Positions 1-9,343 of a stretch of DNA of 64,000 bases are shown here, piece after piece. Position numbers and translations under genes: made by a program. The stretch comes from Arthrobacter sp. Bi83 (GTDB lineage: Bacteria; Actinomycetota; Actinomycetes; Actinomycetales; Micrococcaceae). Under the pieces are notes generated by a model. The model was not told the DNA's origin. It saw only the letters and a list, made by a program, of their open reading frames with translations, and ran no database searches. The DNA lies in contig NZ_CAKKLY010000004.1 in assembly GCF_918698095.1 (NCBI RefSeq), positions 62,001 to 126,000 of the forward strand, read 5' to 3'. Positions within the stretch are counted from its first letter, which is position 1; every line of letters starts with the position of its first letter.

Positions 1-399
1 GGCCACGAAGCGGATAGCCGCTGGGTGCACCGGCCGCAGTTTCCCGCCGAGCGCTACGCGCACCGCACCGAACCGTCCACTCCCGAAGGTGCCATCTTTG
101 CCGGGCTGCGGCGGATGATAGCCGTCCGCGGCAGCGCCCCTGAATTGGCAGGGACCCGTCTCATTCCCTTCGCCACCAACAACCCGGGGGTGCTGGGCTA
201 CCAGCGGCCGGGTGAAGGGACGCGGATCCTTGCCCTGGCCAACTTCAGTGACCAGCCGCAGGTGATTTCGGCGGAAACCCTGTCCGGCTTTGAGGCTGAG
301 GCAGTGGACGTCCTTGCGGATGCTCCTGTCCGCATCGATCAGGGATTTGTACTTCGCCCGCAGGATTACGTCTGGCTCAGGGTGGTGCCGGCCGGCTGA
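1..399 (+). CDS. Amylosucrase-type GH13 enzyme, C-terminal end (partial)
   Basis: Only the last 132 codons are in the window; the reading frame is open from base 1 and stops at 397-399. The start of the fragment (GHEADSRWVHRP) and the following segment ending in a small beta-sandwich (ILALANFSD, then VLRPQDYVWL) match the C-terminal domain of GH13 amylosucrases and sucrose-active glucosylases. These enzymes transfer glucose from sucrose to a glucan or hydrolyse sucrose in the cytoplasm. The catalytic barrel lies outside the window, so function rests on the tail alone. A related GH13 enzyme such as trehalose synthase is the main alternative. Confidence 0.7.
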   Translation, partial: GHEADSRWVHRPQFPAERYAHRTEPSTPEGAIFAGLRRMIAVRGSAPELAGTRLIPFATNNPGVLGYQRPGEGTRILALANFSDQPQVISAETLSGFEAEAVDVLADAPVRIDQGFVLRPQDYVWLRVVPAG

Positions 400-437
400 G
401 CAGGCGTGTTTCGGCGGCGATCCGGCATGATGGACTC

Positions 438-1106
438 ATGCCTGTTGCTGAATCCCCCCTCACCATCACTGTGGGCGACGTCCAGGTTTCCGGCGTTTAT
501 GCCCGGCCCGAGAACCCCTTCTCAACGCTTGTGGTGGCCCACGGTGCTGGGGCGGGCATGGAACATCCGTTCCTGCAGGGCTTCACGCACGCCCTGAACG
601 ACGACGGCGTCGCCACCTTGCGCTTCAACTTCCCCTACCGTGAGGCAGGCAGGAAGTTCCCCGACCGTCCGCCGGTGGCCATCGCCGCATGGCGGGCGGC
701 CATGGATGCGGCCAGGGCGGCCGCATCCAACGGAGAGCCGGTGTGGGCGGCGGGCAAGTCCTTCGGCGGCCGCATGGCCTCGATGGCTGTGGCCGACGGG
801 ATGCGGGCCACGGGGCTCGTGTATCTCGGTTACCCGCTGCATCCGCCGGGCAAACCGGAGAAACTGCGCGATGAGCACCTCTACGGCCTGGAACTGCCCA
901 TGCTGTTCCTGCAGGGCACGCGGGACACCTTCGCGACGGCCGAGCTACTCGAGGGTGTGGTTGCCCGCATCGGCCAGGCCGCGATCCTGGAATGGTGCGA
1001 GGGCGGCGACCACTCCTTCGCTGTGGCCGGCAAGAAGCGCAGCGCAGAAGACGTCGGCGCCTCGCTGGCTTCCACTGTCGCGGCCTTCATGCGCGCCAAC
1101 GGCTGA
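438..1106 (+). CDS. Alpha/beta hydrolase, dienelactone hydrolase/TEX30-like
   Basis: This is a 222-residue cytoplasmic alpha/beta hydrolase with no signal peptide. A complete catalytic triad is visible: nucleophile Ser108 in GKSFGG, Asp163 in GTRDTF and His192 in GGDHSF. The early VVAHGAGAGM segment forms the oxyanion region. Architecture and length fit the KANL3/TEX30-like subgroup of dienelactone-hydrolase-related proteins, whose substrates are mostly unknown. The ATG at 438 is chosen because it begins the first beta strand directly; an overlapping ORF at 406 is in another frame. It is convergent with the EF-G-like gene, the stop codons lying 8 bases apart. Confidence 0.8.
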   Translation: MPVAESPLTITVGDVQVSGVYARPENPFSTLVVAHGAGAGMEHPFLQGFTHALNDDGVATLRFNFPYREAGRKFPDRPPVAIAAWRAAMDAARAAASNGEPVWAAGKSFGGRMASMAVADGMRATGLVYLGYPLHPPGKPEKLRDEHLYGLELPMLFLQGTRDTFATAELLEGVVARIGQAAILEWCEGGDHSFAVAGKKRSAEDVGASLASTVAAFMRANG

Positions 1107-1114
1107 CCCGGGCA

Positions 1115-3295
1115 TCACGCGTTCGCGGCGGCCGACGTCGCGCTCGCCGGCACCGGCTCGTGCCGCAGGTAGCTGCGCCGGAAGCGGCCGGTTCCTGCTG
1201 TGATCGCGCGCAACTGGACGGCGTAACGCAGCAGCTCGCCGTCCGGCACCTCTGCGGTGACTTCCGTGCGTTCCCCGCCTGCCGACGTCGTTCCTGTCAG
1301 CCGCCCGCGGCGGGAGGACAGATCACTCATCACCGGCCCGACGAACTCGTCGGGGGTACTGATGGTCACCGACGAGACAGGCTCGAGCAGCTGGATCCGT
1401 CCTGCGGCGGCGGCCTCACGCAGCGCCAGCGCGCCGGCGGACTGGAACGCAGCATCCGACGAGTCCACACTGTGTGCCTTGCCCCCGATGAGCGTCACCC
1501 TGATGTCGACCACCGGGAAACCGGCCGACACGCCTCGCTGCATCTGGGCACGGACGCCCTTCTCAACGGACGGTATATATTGCCCGGGAACCACCCCGCC
1601 CACGGTCTTGTCGACAAACTCAAACCCTGCGCCGCGCTCAAGGGGCTCCACTTCGATGTCGCAAATCGCGTACTGCCCATGACCGCCGGATTGCTTGACA
1701 TGGCGTCCATGGCCGGCCGCGCGTGCGACGAACGTTTCGCGCAGGGGCGTCACCACCGGGACGGTCTGCAATTTCACGCCCTGGTCGCGCAGCCGGTCAA
1801 GCACCACCTCGCCGTGGGCTTCCCCCATGCACCACAGGATCAGCTGGTGGGTCTCGGAATTGCGTTCCACCCTCAGGGTCGGATCGCCGGCGGCAACCTT
1901 CCCGAGGCTCTTGGCGAGAGCGTCTTCGTCACTGCGCGTGGCCGCTTCAACGGCGACAGGCATCAGCGGCTCAGGCATGTTCCACGACTTCACCAGCAGC
2001 GGATGGTCCTTGGCTGAGACGGTGTCGCCCGTCTCGGCGTTCGCCAACTTTGCGATGGCGCAGATATCTCCGGCCACGCAGTAGGGCACGGGCTTCAGGC
2101 TGGCTCCGGCCGGCGAGTACAGGTGCGTGAGGCGTTCGTCGCTGTCATGGTCCTCGTGGCCCCGCTCTGACAACCCGCGTCCCCCGACGTGCACCGCCGA
2201 GTCCTCCCGCAGCGTGCCGGAGAACACGCGCACCAGGCAGACCCGCCCCAGGAAGGGGTCGATGGTGGTGCGCACCACCTCGCCGGCCAGCGGCCCGGCA
2301 GGATCACACGCCAGCGGCCCGGCGGGAATGCCGGCGAGATCCGTCACCGCGGGCAGGTCACGCTCTGCCGGCGACGGGAACGCACGGGTCAGCGTCTCCA
2401 GGAGTTCCGTTATGCCCAGTCCCGTCTCCGCCGACGTGGCGAGTACGGGAAAGAAGGACCCCCGGGCAACGGCGGTCTCGAGGTCGCCCACCAGGACGTC
2501 GACGTCGATCTGCTCGCCGCCGAGATAGCGGTCCATCAGCGACTCGTCCTCGCTCTCCGAGATGATCCCCTCTATCAGCGCGCCGCGGGCGGTCTCCGAC
2601 GCGGCCAGCTCCTCAGCGGTGGCGTCCCTCACGGCCGGGACCGGTTCGCCGGCGGTGTACTCCGAAACGGTGCCGGAGAGCATTCCCAGCAGTCCGGTGC
2701 CCGTGGTCCCTGTGCCCAGGGGAAGGTACGCCGGGACCACCGAGTCGCCGAAGGCACGCTGGCAGGCGGCGACGGTCGCTTCGAAATTTGCCCGCGGATG
2801 GTCTAGCCGGCTGATGACCACTGCCCGCGGCATTCCGACCTGGTCGCACTCGGCCCACAGCGCCGTGGTCGCCGCATCGATTCCGTCCGAGGCCGACACC
2901 ACGAAGAGCGCAGCATCGGCGGCGCGCAGTCCGGCTCGCAGCTCCCCGGTGAAATCGCCGTACCCGGGCGTGTCGAGCAGGTTCACCTTGACGCCGTCGA
3001 ACACCAGTGGCGCCACTGAGAGCACAACCGAGCGCTGCTGGTGGATTTCAGAGGGCTCCGCATCGCTGACCGTGTTGCCGTCCTCGATCGAGCCCATCCG
3101 GGATATGACGCCGGTGGCTGCCAGCAGGGACTCGACGAGCATGGTCTTTCCAGCGCCCGAGTGGCCCACGAGTGCCACGTTGCGGACCTTCTCCGGCGCA
3201 TCGGCCGGCGCCCCCGCCGACGCATCGGCACGCCGGAGATCCGAACTGCCGCGGCCGGGGCTCTTGCCCCGGCCATTTGTGCCTTTCACCGACAT
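1115..3295 (-). CDS. Elongation factor G-like GTPase (EF-G2/FusA2-like)
   Basis: A 726-residue translational GTPase with the EF-G domain order. After a 35-residue basic, low-complexity N-terminus come a P-loop GHSGAGKT (44-51) and the switch II motif DTPG (108-111), followed by domains II to V. The guanine-specificity loop reads SRLDH (162-166) instead of NKxD, as in the divergent second EF-G of actinobacteria (mycobacterial FusA2), so this is not the housekeeping EF-G, which normally sits beside rpsL/rpsG. It may act in ribosome rescue or stress translation, but its role is unsettled. An AGGAGA motif lies 5 bases before the ATG. Confidence 0.85.
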   Translation of the reverse strand: MSVKGTNGRGKSPGRGSSDLRRADASAGAPADAPEKVRNVALVGHSGAGKTMLVESLLAATGVISRMGSIEDGNTVSDAEPSEIHQQRSVVLSVAPLVFDGVKVNLLDTPGYGDFTGELRAGLRAADAALFVVSASDGIDAATTALWAECDQVGMPRAVVISRLDHPRANFEATVAACQRAFGDSVVPAYLPLGTGTTGTGLLGMLSGTVSEYTAGEPVPAVRDATAEELAASETARGALIEGIISESEDESLMDRYLGGEQIDVDVLVGDLETAVARGSFFPVLATSAETGLGITELLETLTRAFPSPAERDLPAVTDLAGIPAGPLACDPAGPLAGEVVRTTIDPFLGRVCLVRVFSGTLREDSAVHVGGRGLSERGHEDHDSDERLTHLYSPAGASLKPVPYCVAGDICAIAKLANAETGDTVSAKDHPLLVKSWNMPEPLMPVAVEAATRSDEDALAKSLGKVAAGDPTLRVERNSETHQLILWCMGEAHGEVVLDRLRDQGVKLQTVPVVTPLRETFVARAAGHGRHVKQSGGHGQYAICDIEVEPLERGAGFEFVDKTVGGVVPGQYIPSVEKGVRAQMQRGVSAGFPVVDIRVTLIGGKAHSVDSSDAAFQSAGALALREAAAAGRIQLLEPVSSVTISTPDEFVGPVMSDLSSRRGRLTGTTSAGGERTEVTAEVPDGELLRYAVQLRAITAGTGRFRRSYLRHEPVPASATSAAANA

Positions 3296-3746
3296 GACCG
3301 TCTCCTGGCGTCGTAGTCGTCGGTCCGCAGCCGACCCTTGTTAGAGATTCGACACCCTGGGACGGCGTTTGAGCAAGAGGGCGGAGAGCGTGCGGCCCGG
3401 GACGCGAGCAGCGAGATATTGCCGGCCGGCGAGGAGGATCTCCGGTCAGCCCTGCCGGCTTCCGCCGGCGTCAGGACGCGACGTCGTCGTGCCACCATCC
3501 TTCCCAGGCGGTGGACGTCAGTTGGCCGCGGGGGAAATCACTGCTGGCCTTGCCGCCACCGGAAGAGGAATCGTCGTCGTTCCGGCGGGAATCGAGAAAG
3601 AGCGTCAGGCTGCTCCATAGCAACATAGTTGTGTCCTTTCATACGTCGCTGAGACCACGGTGTCCCAACACGCATCAGCGTAGCTGCGCAATGTTTCGTG
3701 GCTACGACACCACGTTTCCGGGTTGTATCCGGAATCTATCGGGGCG
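3296..3746. other. 450-bp intergenic region between moaA and the EF-G-like gene
   Basis: No convincing gene is seen; the short ORFs here lack a good ribosome-binding site and recognisable domains. Two small inverted repeats are visible. TTCCGG/CCGGAA (3716-3734, 7-base loop) lies just past the moaA stop and could be a weak terminator for moaA. GCCGGC-TTCC-GCCGGC (3454-3469) lies in the presumed leader of the EF-G-like gene. Neither is followed by a clear U-tract. The EF-G-like promoter must be here, but no good -35/-10 pair was found. Confidence 0.5.
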
Positions 3747-4823
3747 TTATCCGCCGATGTACGACATCTCAATCTTGTGGGCCGCCACAGTAGCTTCGGG
3801 GGTGACAGTGCCTTCGCGAGTGACAGTGCCTTCGGGGGTGTCCGCGCTGCGCAGCGCCGAGTAACGGTCCGCACGGCCGCCCCACAGCGCCGACAGCGCC
3901 CCGGACAGCTCGGCGTCGGAGGCTCCTGCGCGCAGGAGTGCCCGCAGGTCGGTGCCGGCGGTGGCAAACAGGCAGGTGAACAGCTTGCCGTCGGCGGAGA
4001 GCCGGGCACGCGTACAGCCGCGGCAAAAGGCCTGCGTCACACTGGAGATGACGCCGATCTCGCCGCTGCCGTCCCGGTAACGCCATCGCTCCGACGTCTC
4101 ACCGGGATAGTTCGGCGCCGCGGGCTCCAGCGGGAAGACCGCGCCGATGCGGGCCAGGACCTCGTCGGAGGGCACCACCTCATCCATTTTCCAGCCGTTG
4201 GAGGCGCCCACGTCCATGTACTCAATGAACCGGAGGATGAGCCCGGTCCCCTTGAAGTGGCTGGCCATCGCAACGATGTCCTGGTCATTCTTCCCCCGCT
4301 TCACCACCATGTTGATTTTCACCGGGCCAAGTCCTGCCGCCTGGGCGACCTCCACCGCGTGCAGAACCTTCGCCACGGGATAGCCGACGTCGTTCATGGC
4401 CTGGAACGTCTCCTCCCGGACGGAGTCCAGGGACACCGTCACCCGTTTCAGGCCGGCGTCCTTGAGGAACTGCGCCTTCTGGGCCAGAACCGTGCCGTTG
4501 GTCGTCATGGCCAGGTCCGGCACCCGCCCGTCGGGGGTCCGCAGCCGGGCCAGCATCCGGACCAGCCCTTCAATGTCCTTCCGCAACAGGGGCTCCCCGC
4601 CGGTCAACCGGATCTTCAGCACCCCGTGTGCGACGGCGATCGACGCCAGCCGGGTGATTTCCTCAAACGTCAGCAACTGTTCCCTGGGCATAAAAACATA
4701 GTCCCTGCCGAAAATTTCCCTGGGCATGCAGTAGACGCAACGGAAATTGCACCGGTCCGTGACGGAGATCCGCAGGTCCCGCAGGGGCCGGTGGAAAGTG
4801 TCCGTGATGGAATTGGCGTCCAT
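3747..4823 (-). CDS. moaA: GTP 3',8-cyclase MoaA (molybdenum cofactor biosynthesis)
   Basis: MoaA converts GTP to 3',8-cyclo-7,8-dihydro-GTP, the first step of molybdopterin synthesis. The 358-residue protein has the radical-SAM cysteines C25, C29 and C32, the GGEPL S-adenosylmethionine motif, the second-cluster cysteines C267, C270 and C284, and the conserved C-terminal Gly-Gly tail. Just before that tail, three near-identical 18-bp units (3787-3840) encode a repeating T-P/R-E-G-T-V linker that is not usual for the family. moaA lies 135 bases downstream of hrpB on the same strand; no other moa gene is in the window. Confidence 0.95.
   Translation of the reverse strand: MDANSITDTFHRPLRDLRISVTDRCNFRCVYCMPREIFGRDYVFMPREQLLTFEEITRLASIAVAHGVLKIRLTGGEPLLRKDIEGLVRMLARLRTPDGRVPDLAMTTNGTVLAQKAQFLKDAGLKRVTVSLDSVREETFQAMNDVGYPVAKVLHAVEVAQAAGLGPVKINMVVKRGKNDQDIVAMASHFKGTGLILRFIEYMDVGASNGWKMDEVVPSDEVLARIGAVFPLEPAAPNYPGETSERWRYRDGSGEIGVISSVTQAFCRGCTRARLSADGKLFTCLFATAGTDLRALLRAGASDAELSGALSALWGGRADRYSALRSADTPEGTVTREGTVTPEATVAAHKIEMSYIGG
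3787..3840. repeat. Three tandem 18-bp repeats inside the moaA 3' end
   Basis: Units at 3787-3804, 3805-3822 and 3823-3840 differ at only a few positions and share an acagtgccttcg core. Each is a multiple of three, so copy number can change without a frameshift. They encode the linker immediately before the MoaA C-terminal tail. Confidence 0.85.
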
Positions 4824-4958
4824 TCAGCGCCCTTTCAAAGCGGCGGAAGCCACCGCTTGTTATCCCAGCGTATGCCCGGCCCGGGGCTCCGACAATGGCC
4901 GTTCCGGCGAACGTCCCGGCGAATCTCCCGGGGCGGCTTGCCCCGCCGCGGGCCGCCG

Positions 4959-7667
4959 TCAGCTCCTGCCTTTGGTCCTTGCCGTCGCCGGCGCTGTCCA
5001 CGGGTCCTCCGGCCAGGGATGCTTCGGATAACGGCCCCGCATCTCCGACCGGACCTGGGCGTAGGGCCCGGACCAGAAGGAGGCCAGGTCATCCGTCACA
5101 GCCAACGGGCGCCTGGCCGGCGACAGCAGGTGGAACAGCACCGGAACCCTCCCGCCGGCCAGCCGCGGCGTCTGATCCCAGCCGAAGCATTCCTGGAGCT
5201 TGACCGCCACCACCGGCCGGCCGCCGTCGTCGCCCATCTCCGGGTAGTCGATTTTCACCCGCGAACCGCTGGGCACTTCGAGCGTCTCAGGCGCCAGTTC
5301 GGCCAGCCTGGCGGCGTCGGGCCAGGGCAGCAGGCGCCGCAGCGGATCGGCCAGGTCGATCCGGTTCGTCGAGGCTCCGCCGGCCAGGGCATCCAGCTCG
5401 GGCCGGAGCCAGGTGTCCAGCCCGGCCAGCAAAGCCTGCTCGGAGACGTCCGGCCAGGGGGCGCCCAGTTCCCGGTGCAGCAGGGCGAGGCGTCGGCGCA
5501 GGGTGTCAGCCGCCGTCGACCATCCGATGGTGCCGAGGCCCTCATGCTCCAGGGCGCGGGCAACCGCGGTGCGCCCCTCCTCCGCTGACGGCCGCACCGG
5601 CGTGGAGGAAAGCACGATCGCACCCAGCCGGCGTTCCCGCCGGGCAGTGACCTTGCCCTGGCTGAACTGTGCCTCCACGTTTTCGCTGAGGAGGTGCAGG
5701 GCGGCGGCCTCGGCGGTGTCGGCCGTGAGCGGCGCCGCGGAGCGGATGACGGCGCCGGTCCCCGCCGCGTCGCGCCCGTCAGCGCGGGACACCTCGGCGA
5801 CGGCCAGCCACTCATGCCCGGTCAGGGGGCTGCCGGCCGGCAGCCCAGCCCTCGTCCCGGACGTCAGCAGGTAGCGCTCCGGCCCAGTGCCGGGGACGCG
5901 GTGCGCGACACGGTCCGGGAACGCGAGGGCGACGACGAAACCGACGGCCTCCGCAGCGGTTGCGGGTGCGGGCAGTGATGGGGGCACGACGCCGGCCGTC
6001 TCCTGGCGTGCGATTGCCTCCATCCGCCGGACGTCCTCAGCCCACCGGCGCGCCGCCGGGTCGCTTCCGGTCCGCACCATGGCCAGTAGGCGGTGGAGGT
6101 CCGCGCCTGGGGCGCGCTGGTCCCCGGAAACGACGGCGACGGCCTCGGCCGCCGTACGGTGGCCCACGGCGGCGGCGCCGTCGAGCAGGGCACGTGCCAG
6201 CCGAGGGTCGGCGGGGATCCCGGCCAGGATCTTGCCCAGCCCGGTGGCGTGGCCGTCCGGTCCCACTGCGCCGAGTTCCCGCAGCACCTCGACGGCCTCG
6301 TCCATGGCAGCCCGCGGCGGGGCGTCCGGCAGGGCCAGCCCCCGGCCGCCGGGGGAACCCCAGCACGCCAGGATCAGTGCGGCACCCGTCAGGTCTGCCG
6401 CCGCGATCTCCGGGGTCCGGTGGGCCGGCGCGGCGCCGTAGGTCTTCTGGTCGTAGCACCGGACCACCCGCCCGGGTCCCTGGCGGGCCGCCCGCCCGGC
6501 GCGCTGGTCTGCGGATGCGCGGGAACAGGACACTGTCACCAGTCCTGACATGCCGCGGTTGGAGTCACGCCGGGGTTCGCGGGACAGTCCGGCATCAATG
6601 GCCAGCCGGACTCCCGGAACGGTAAGGGAAGATTCGGCGAGCGCCGTGGAGACAATGATCCGCGGAGGGCCACCCGGTTCCCGTCCGGAGACGGCGCGGT
6701 CCTGCTCGGCCGCACTGGCCCGGCCGTGAAGTTCCAGCACCTCAGCGGCCACCCTGCCGCGCAGCCGGGCAGCAACGTAGGACACCTCCCATGCACCGGG
6801 GAGGAACACCAGGGCGTCAGTGCCCGGGTCGGCTGCGAGCGCTTCGGCATGCGACGCCGCGGATATGTCCGCCACGTGGTCCAGGAAGGCGCGCGCCACT
6901 CCCCTCGTGTCCAACCGCGGCACAGCCGCGGGTGCCCAGTCCACAGTGAGGGGGTACAGCGCGGACGGACAGTCGACGACGGGAGCCGGGCCGCCGCCGT
7001 CGGGCTCTCCTGTCGGGGTGGCGCCGGCCTGTGCGGAACCGCCTGGCGGGGACCCGATCAGGGCGGCGAACCGCGGCGCGTCCAGGGTGGCGGACATGGC
7101 CACCAGTGGAAGGTCGCCGCGCAGCTGGCGGACCTCGCTGAGCATACCGAGCAGGAGGTCGGTTTCCAGGCCGCGTTCATGGACCTCATCGAGGATCACG
7201 GCGTCCGTTCCCTCCAGCCCCGGGTCTGTGAGCAGGCGCCGCAACAGGATTCCTGGGGTGACAAACTCGATCAGGGTCCCGGGTCCCGTCTGACGCTCGC
7301 CGCGGACGGTGTAGCCGACGCGGTCGCCGAGCCGGCTGCCGTCCAGAGCGGCAAGACGCCGTGCCGCCGAGCGCGCCGCGACGCGCCGTGGCTGGGTGAC
7401 GACGACGCGCGGGACCTTCGCACCAGCCTCCCCATTCGCCCGAGAGGGACGGCCGGCCGCGAGGTTGGCCAGCAGCGGCGGAACCAGCGTGGTTTTGCCT
7501 GTGCCGGGCGGCGCCTGAACCACCGCGGTTCCCGCTGCACCTCCCGCACGCAGGGCACCGGCCAACTCCCCGAGCGAGTCCGCAAAGGCCAGACCGGCCC
7601 CGATGGAGCCCAGGTCGAAGACCCCGTGGGCGAGCGCAGGATCCAAGGGGAAGGGCGGAGAAGTCAT
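4959..7667 (-). CDS. hrpB: ATP-dependent RNA helicase HrpB (DEAH box)
   Basis: A 902-residue DEAH-box helicase of the HrpB family. It shows Walker A APPGTGKT (52-59), DEVHER for motif II, SAT for motif III, and a C-terminal HrpB-specific region ending in a basic tail. The family unwinds RNA in the cytoplasm; in most bacteria HrpB is non-essential and its target unknown. The frame is open up to 7733, but MTSPPFPLD at 7667 is preferred: it begins just before family-like sequence and avoids overlap with the repaired glycosyltransferase frame, which ends at 7717. moaA follows on the same strand. Confidence 0.9.
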   Translation of the reverse strand: MTSPPFPLDPALAHGVFDLGSIGAGLAFADSLGELAGALRAGGAAGTAVVQAPPGTGKTTLVPPLLANLAAGRPSRANGEAGAKVPRVVVTQPRRVAARSAARRLAALDGSRLGDRVGYTVRGERQTGPGTLIEFVTPGILLRRLLTDPGLEGTDAVILDEVHERGLETDLLLGMLSEVRQLRGDLPLVAMSATLDAPRFAALIGSPPGGSAQAGATPTGEPDGGGPAPVVDCPSALYPLTVDWAPAAVPRLDTRGVARAFLDHVADISAASHAEALAADPGTDALVFLPGAWEVSYVAARLRGRVAAEVLELHGRASAAEQDRAVSGREPGGPPRIIVSTALAESSLTVPGVRLAIDAGLSREPRRDSNRGMSGLVTVSCSRASADQRAGRAARQGPGRVVRCYDQKTYGAAPAHRTPEIAAADLTGAALILACWGSPGGRGLALPDAPPRAAMDEAVEVLRELGAVGPDGHATGLGKILAGIPADPRLARALLDGAAAVGHRTAAEAVAVVSGDQRAPGADLHRLLAMVRTGSDPAARRWAEDVRRMEAIARQETAGVVPPSLPAPATAAEAVGFVVALAFPDRVAHRVPGTGPERYLLTSGTRAGLPAGSPLTGHEWLAVAEVSRADGRDAAGTGAVIRSAAPLTADTAEAAALHLLSENVEAQFSQGKVTARRERRLGAIVLSSTPVRPSAEEGRTAVARALEHEGLGTIGWSTAADTLRRRLALLHRELGAPWPDVSEQALLAGLDTWLRPELDALAGGASTNRIDLADPLRRLLPWPDAARLAELAPETLEVPSGSRVKIDYPEMGDDGGRPVVAVKLQECFGWDQTPRLAGGRVPVLFHLLSPARRPLAVTDDLASFWSGPYAQVRSEMRGRYPKHPWPEDPWTAPATARTKGRS

Positions 7668-7716
7668 CCGTCCATTGTGCCCACAAACACTGCCCTCGGC
7701 GCTGTTCCGGATACCG

Positions 7717-8633
7717 CTACGTATTGCGTCCAATCCGGTCCCGCAGGTGGGATTCGATTGCGGTGGCGGCGGAGGAGGCGCCTCCCGCGTTGCGGACGGT
7801 CGAGCTCATTGCCGCCACATTCCGGCGGATCTCGCTGCTGGCGCTGACCTCTGAAACCGCGCTGAGAAGCGTCGCCGCAGCGAGGTCCTCGGCGCCAGCC
7901 GCCAGCCCAGGCCAAGTTCCTCGAGCCTGCGGGCTGTGGCTTCCTGCTCAGGCTGTTGCGGGACGGCCACCATGGGGACGCCGAAATAGAGTGCTTCCAT
8001 GGTCGAATTCATTCCCGCGTGGGTGAGGAAAACATCCGCCTGGCGCAGGACCAGGAGCTGCGGAAAGAACGGCCGTAGCCGGACGTTGGGGGGAACCGTT
8101 CCCAGCGAGGCGGGGTCAGTCTGCTCTCCGATGGCCATCGACACATCCCAGTCGGTGTGGCCGAAGGCGTCCAGACACGACCGGAAGAAGTCGGGCCGCC
8201 GGTTCAAGGGGGTGGTTCCCAACGAAATGAACAACACGGGATTCGTTCCGTCGCGGGTCCATTCACCCTCCGCATCGCGTCGGCTCACGCTGGGGCCCAC
8301 GAACGTGAACCGTTCATCAAATGTCTCCGCCATGGGCTGAAACTCGCGGGGGATGAAAACGATGTTGAACGGCGCCGGCGGGCCGTCGAACATGCGGGGA
8401 GTTGAAAGTCCCTGTTCCGCGGCGAATTCCGCCATGGCGTGGCCCATCGCCTTCCAGACTTCTGCCATCTTGGGAGACGGTGCCGCAGGCATCAGAGTCC
8501 TGAAGGAGAAATGCTCATTCGTGGCGTACGTGGGCATCATGGCGACGGCTGGTACGCCTAGTTTTTCAGCCGCCATGGCGCCGCTGATCGTCATGGCGTC
8601 AAAGCAGACTGCGTCAGGCTTGTCCTCCCTCAA
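7717..8633 (-). pseudogene. MGT-type glycosyltransferase remnant (N-terminally truncated, frameshifted)
   Basis: The frame reads as the last two thirds of a UDP-sugar glycosyltransferase of the macrolide-glycosyltransferase (GT1) type, with the acceptor-side KPDAVCFDAM segment and the donor-binding signature around THAGMNSTMEALYFGVP. About 90-100 N-terminal residues are missing: homology starts right after the stop codon (8646-8648) of the VOC gene and in the same frame. Near 7890 a one-base loss shifts the frame; reading on in the next frame restores EDLAAATLLSAVSEV and a normal GT1 tail to the stop at 7717-7719. Only a TTG (8633) is available as a start. Probably non-functional. Confidence 0.8.
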
Positions 8634-8645
8634 CTCGAAGTGGGG

Positions 8646-9026
8646 CTACAGCCGCTGGAACAGATTGAGGAAGTTGCCCTCGCTGTCTAGGAACCAGGCA
8701 GCTTTGCCCGCAGTGGTGGTGGCGATGCCGTTCTCGGTCTTCAGTCCCGGGAAATCGTAGTCCTCGAAGGTAACCCCGCGGGCGCGCAGATCGTCAACGT
8801 CCTTCTCGATGTTGTCGCTACCCCACCCCATTTGCGTGTTCTTCGCGGTGCCCGCGTTGTCAGTCATATATAGCAGGAAGGACGTTCCGTTCCCGCAGCG
8901 GTAAATCAGGTTCTCATCGTCAAGCACTTCCGAGGGCTCGAGTCCAAGCACATCCCGGTAAAAACCTTGCGCCCTGGCAAGGTCCTTCGCGGGAAGGACA
9001 GCGATGATGTCACGTTCCTTGAGCAT
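8646..9026 (-). CDS. VOC family (glyoxalase/bleomycin-resistance fold) protein
   Basis: A 126-residue single-module vicinal-oxygen-chelate protein. It has the typical opening strand (IIAVLPAKDLARAQGFYRD), a central strand with LIYRCGNG, and a C-terminal strand ending in AWFLDSEGNFLNLFQ, where a Glu near the end usually binds metal. Such proteins may be dioxygenases, isomerases or binding proteins; the substrate cannot be told from sequence. An AAAAGGAG motif precedes the ATG. The truncated glycosyltransferase lies directly downstream in the same frame. Confidence 0.8.
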   Translation of the reverse strand: MLKERDIIAVLPAKDLARAQGFYRDVLGLEPSEVLDDENLIYRCGNGTSFLLYMTDNAGTAKNTQMGWGSDNIEKDVDDLRARGVTFEDYDFPGLKTENGIATTTAGKAAWFLDSEGNFLNLFQRL

Positions 9027-9343
9027 GATGAATTCTCCTTTTTACACAGGTCCCCGGGGAGCAGTCCGCGCTGCCCGGGAAGCGCGGCGACATGCGGACG
9101 CGCGCCAAGAAAGGTCCTGATGCGCACCATGCTAGGCCTCGGGCGCTGAGAGTCAATGGCTCGCAGAAACGTCGCCCGTTGCGGTCGTCCACGTCGATGG
9201 CCGGGCCTGGCACCGCCCGTTTCCGGCCCCTCAGCGGTGGCCGGCGCCAATTGTGGTGCACGTCATGGAAAACCCTTGACAAACTTGTACAACTCTTTCC
9301 ATACTGGAGAAGCAAGAGTTTCAATGAAGCAACTGGAGGACTG
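9027..9343. other. Divergent intergenic region (VOC gene / sugar-acid operon)
   Basis: Contains the leftward promoter of the VOC gene, not identifiable by eye, and the rightward promoter of the sugar-acid operon, annotated separately. The ORFs running through it lack start signals. Nothing else was recognised. Confidence 0.5.
9276..9305 (+). promoter_or_regulatory. Promoter of the sugar-acid operon with candidate operator
   Basis: A consensus -35 TTGACA (9276-9281) is followed after 18 bases by CATACT (9300-9305), a 4/6 match to the -10 box. The 8-bp palindrome TTGTACAA (9285-9292) lies in the spacer, where a bound repressor would block RNA polymerase. The first gene of the operon encodes a LacI-family repressor, so autoregulation through this site is a reasonable inference. 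Confidence 0.6.

Noticed and set aside
3723..5588. Long plus-strand open frame of 621 codons opposite moaA and the end of hrpB
   Set aside because: Antisense shadow of strongly coding high-GC genes; Arg/Gly/Gln-rich, no domain, no ribosome-binding site.
6726..7847. Plus-strand open frame of 373 codons opposite hrpB
   Set aside because: Shadow of the conserved helicase; low-complexity translation with no motif.
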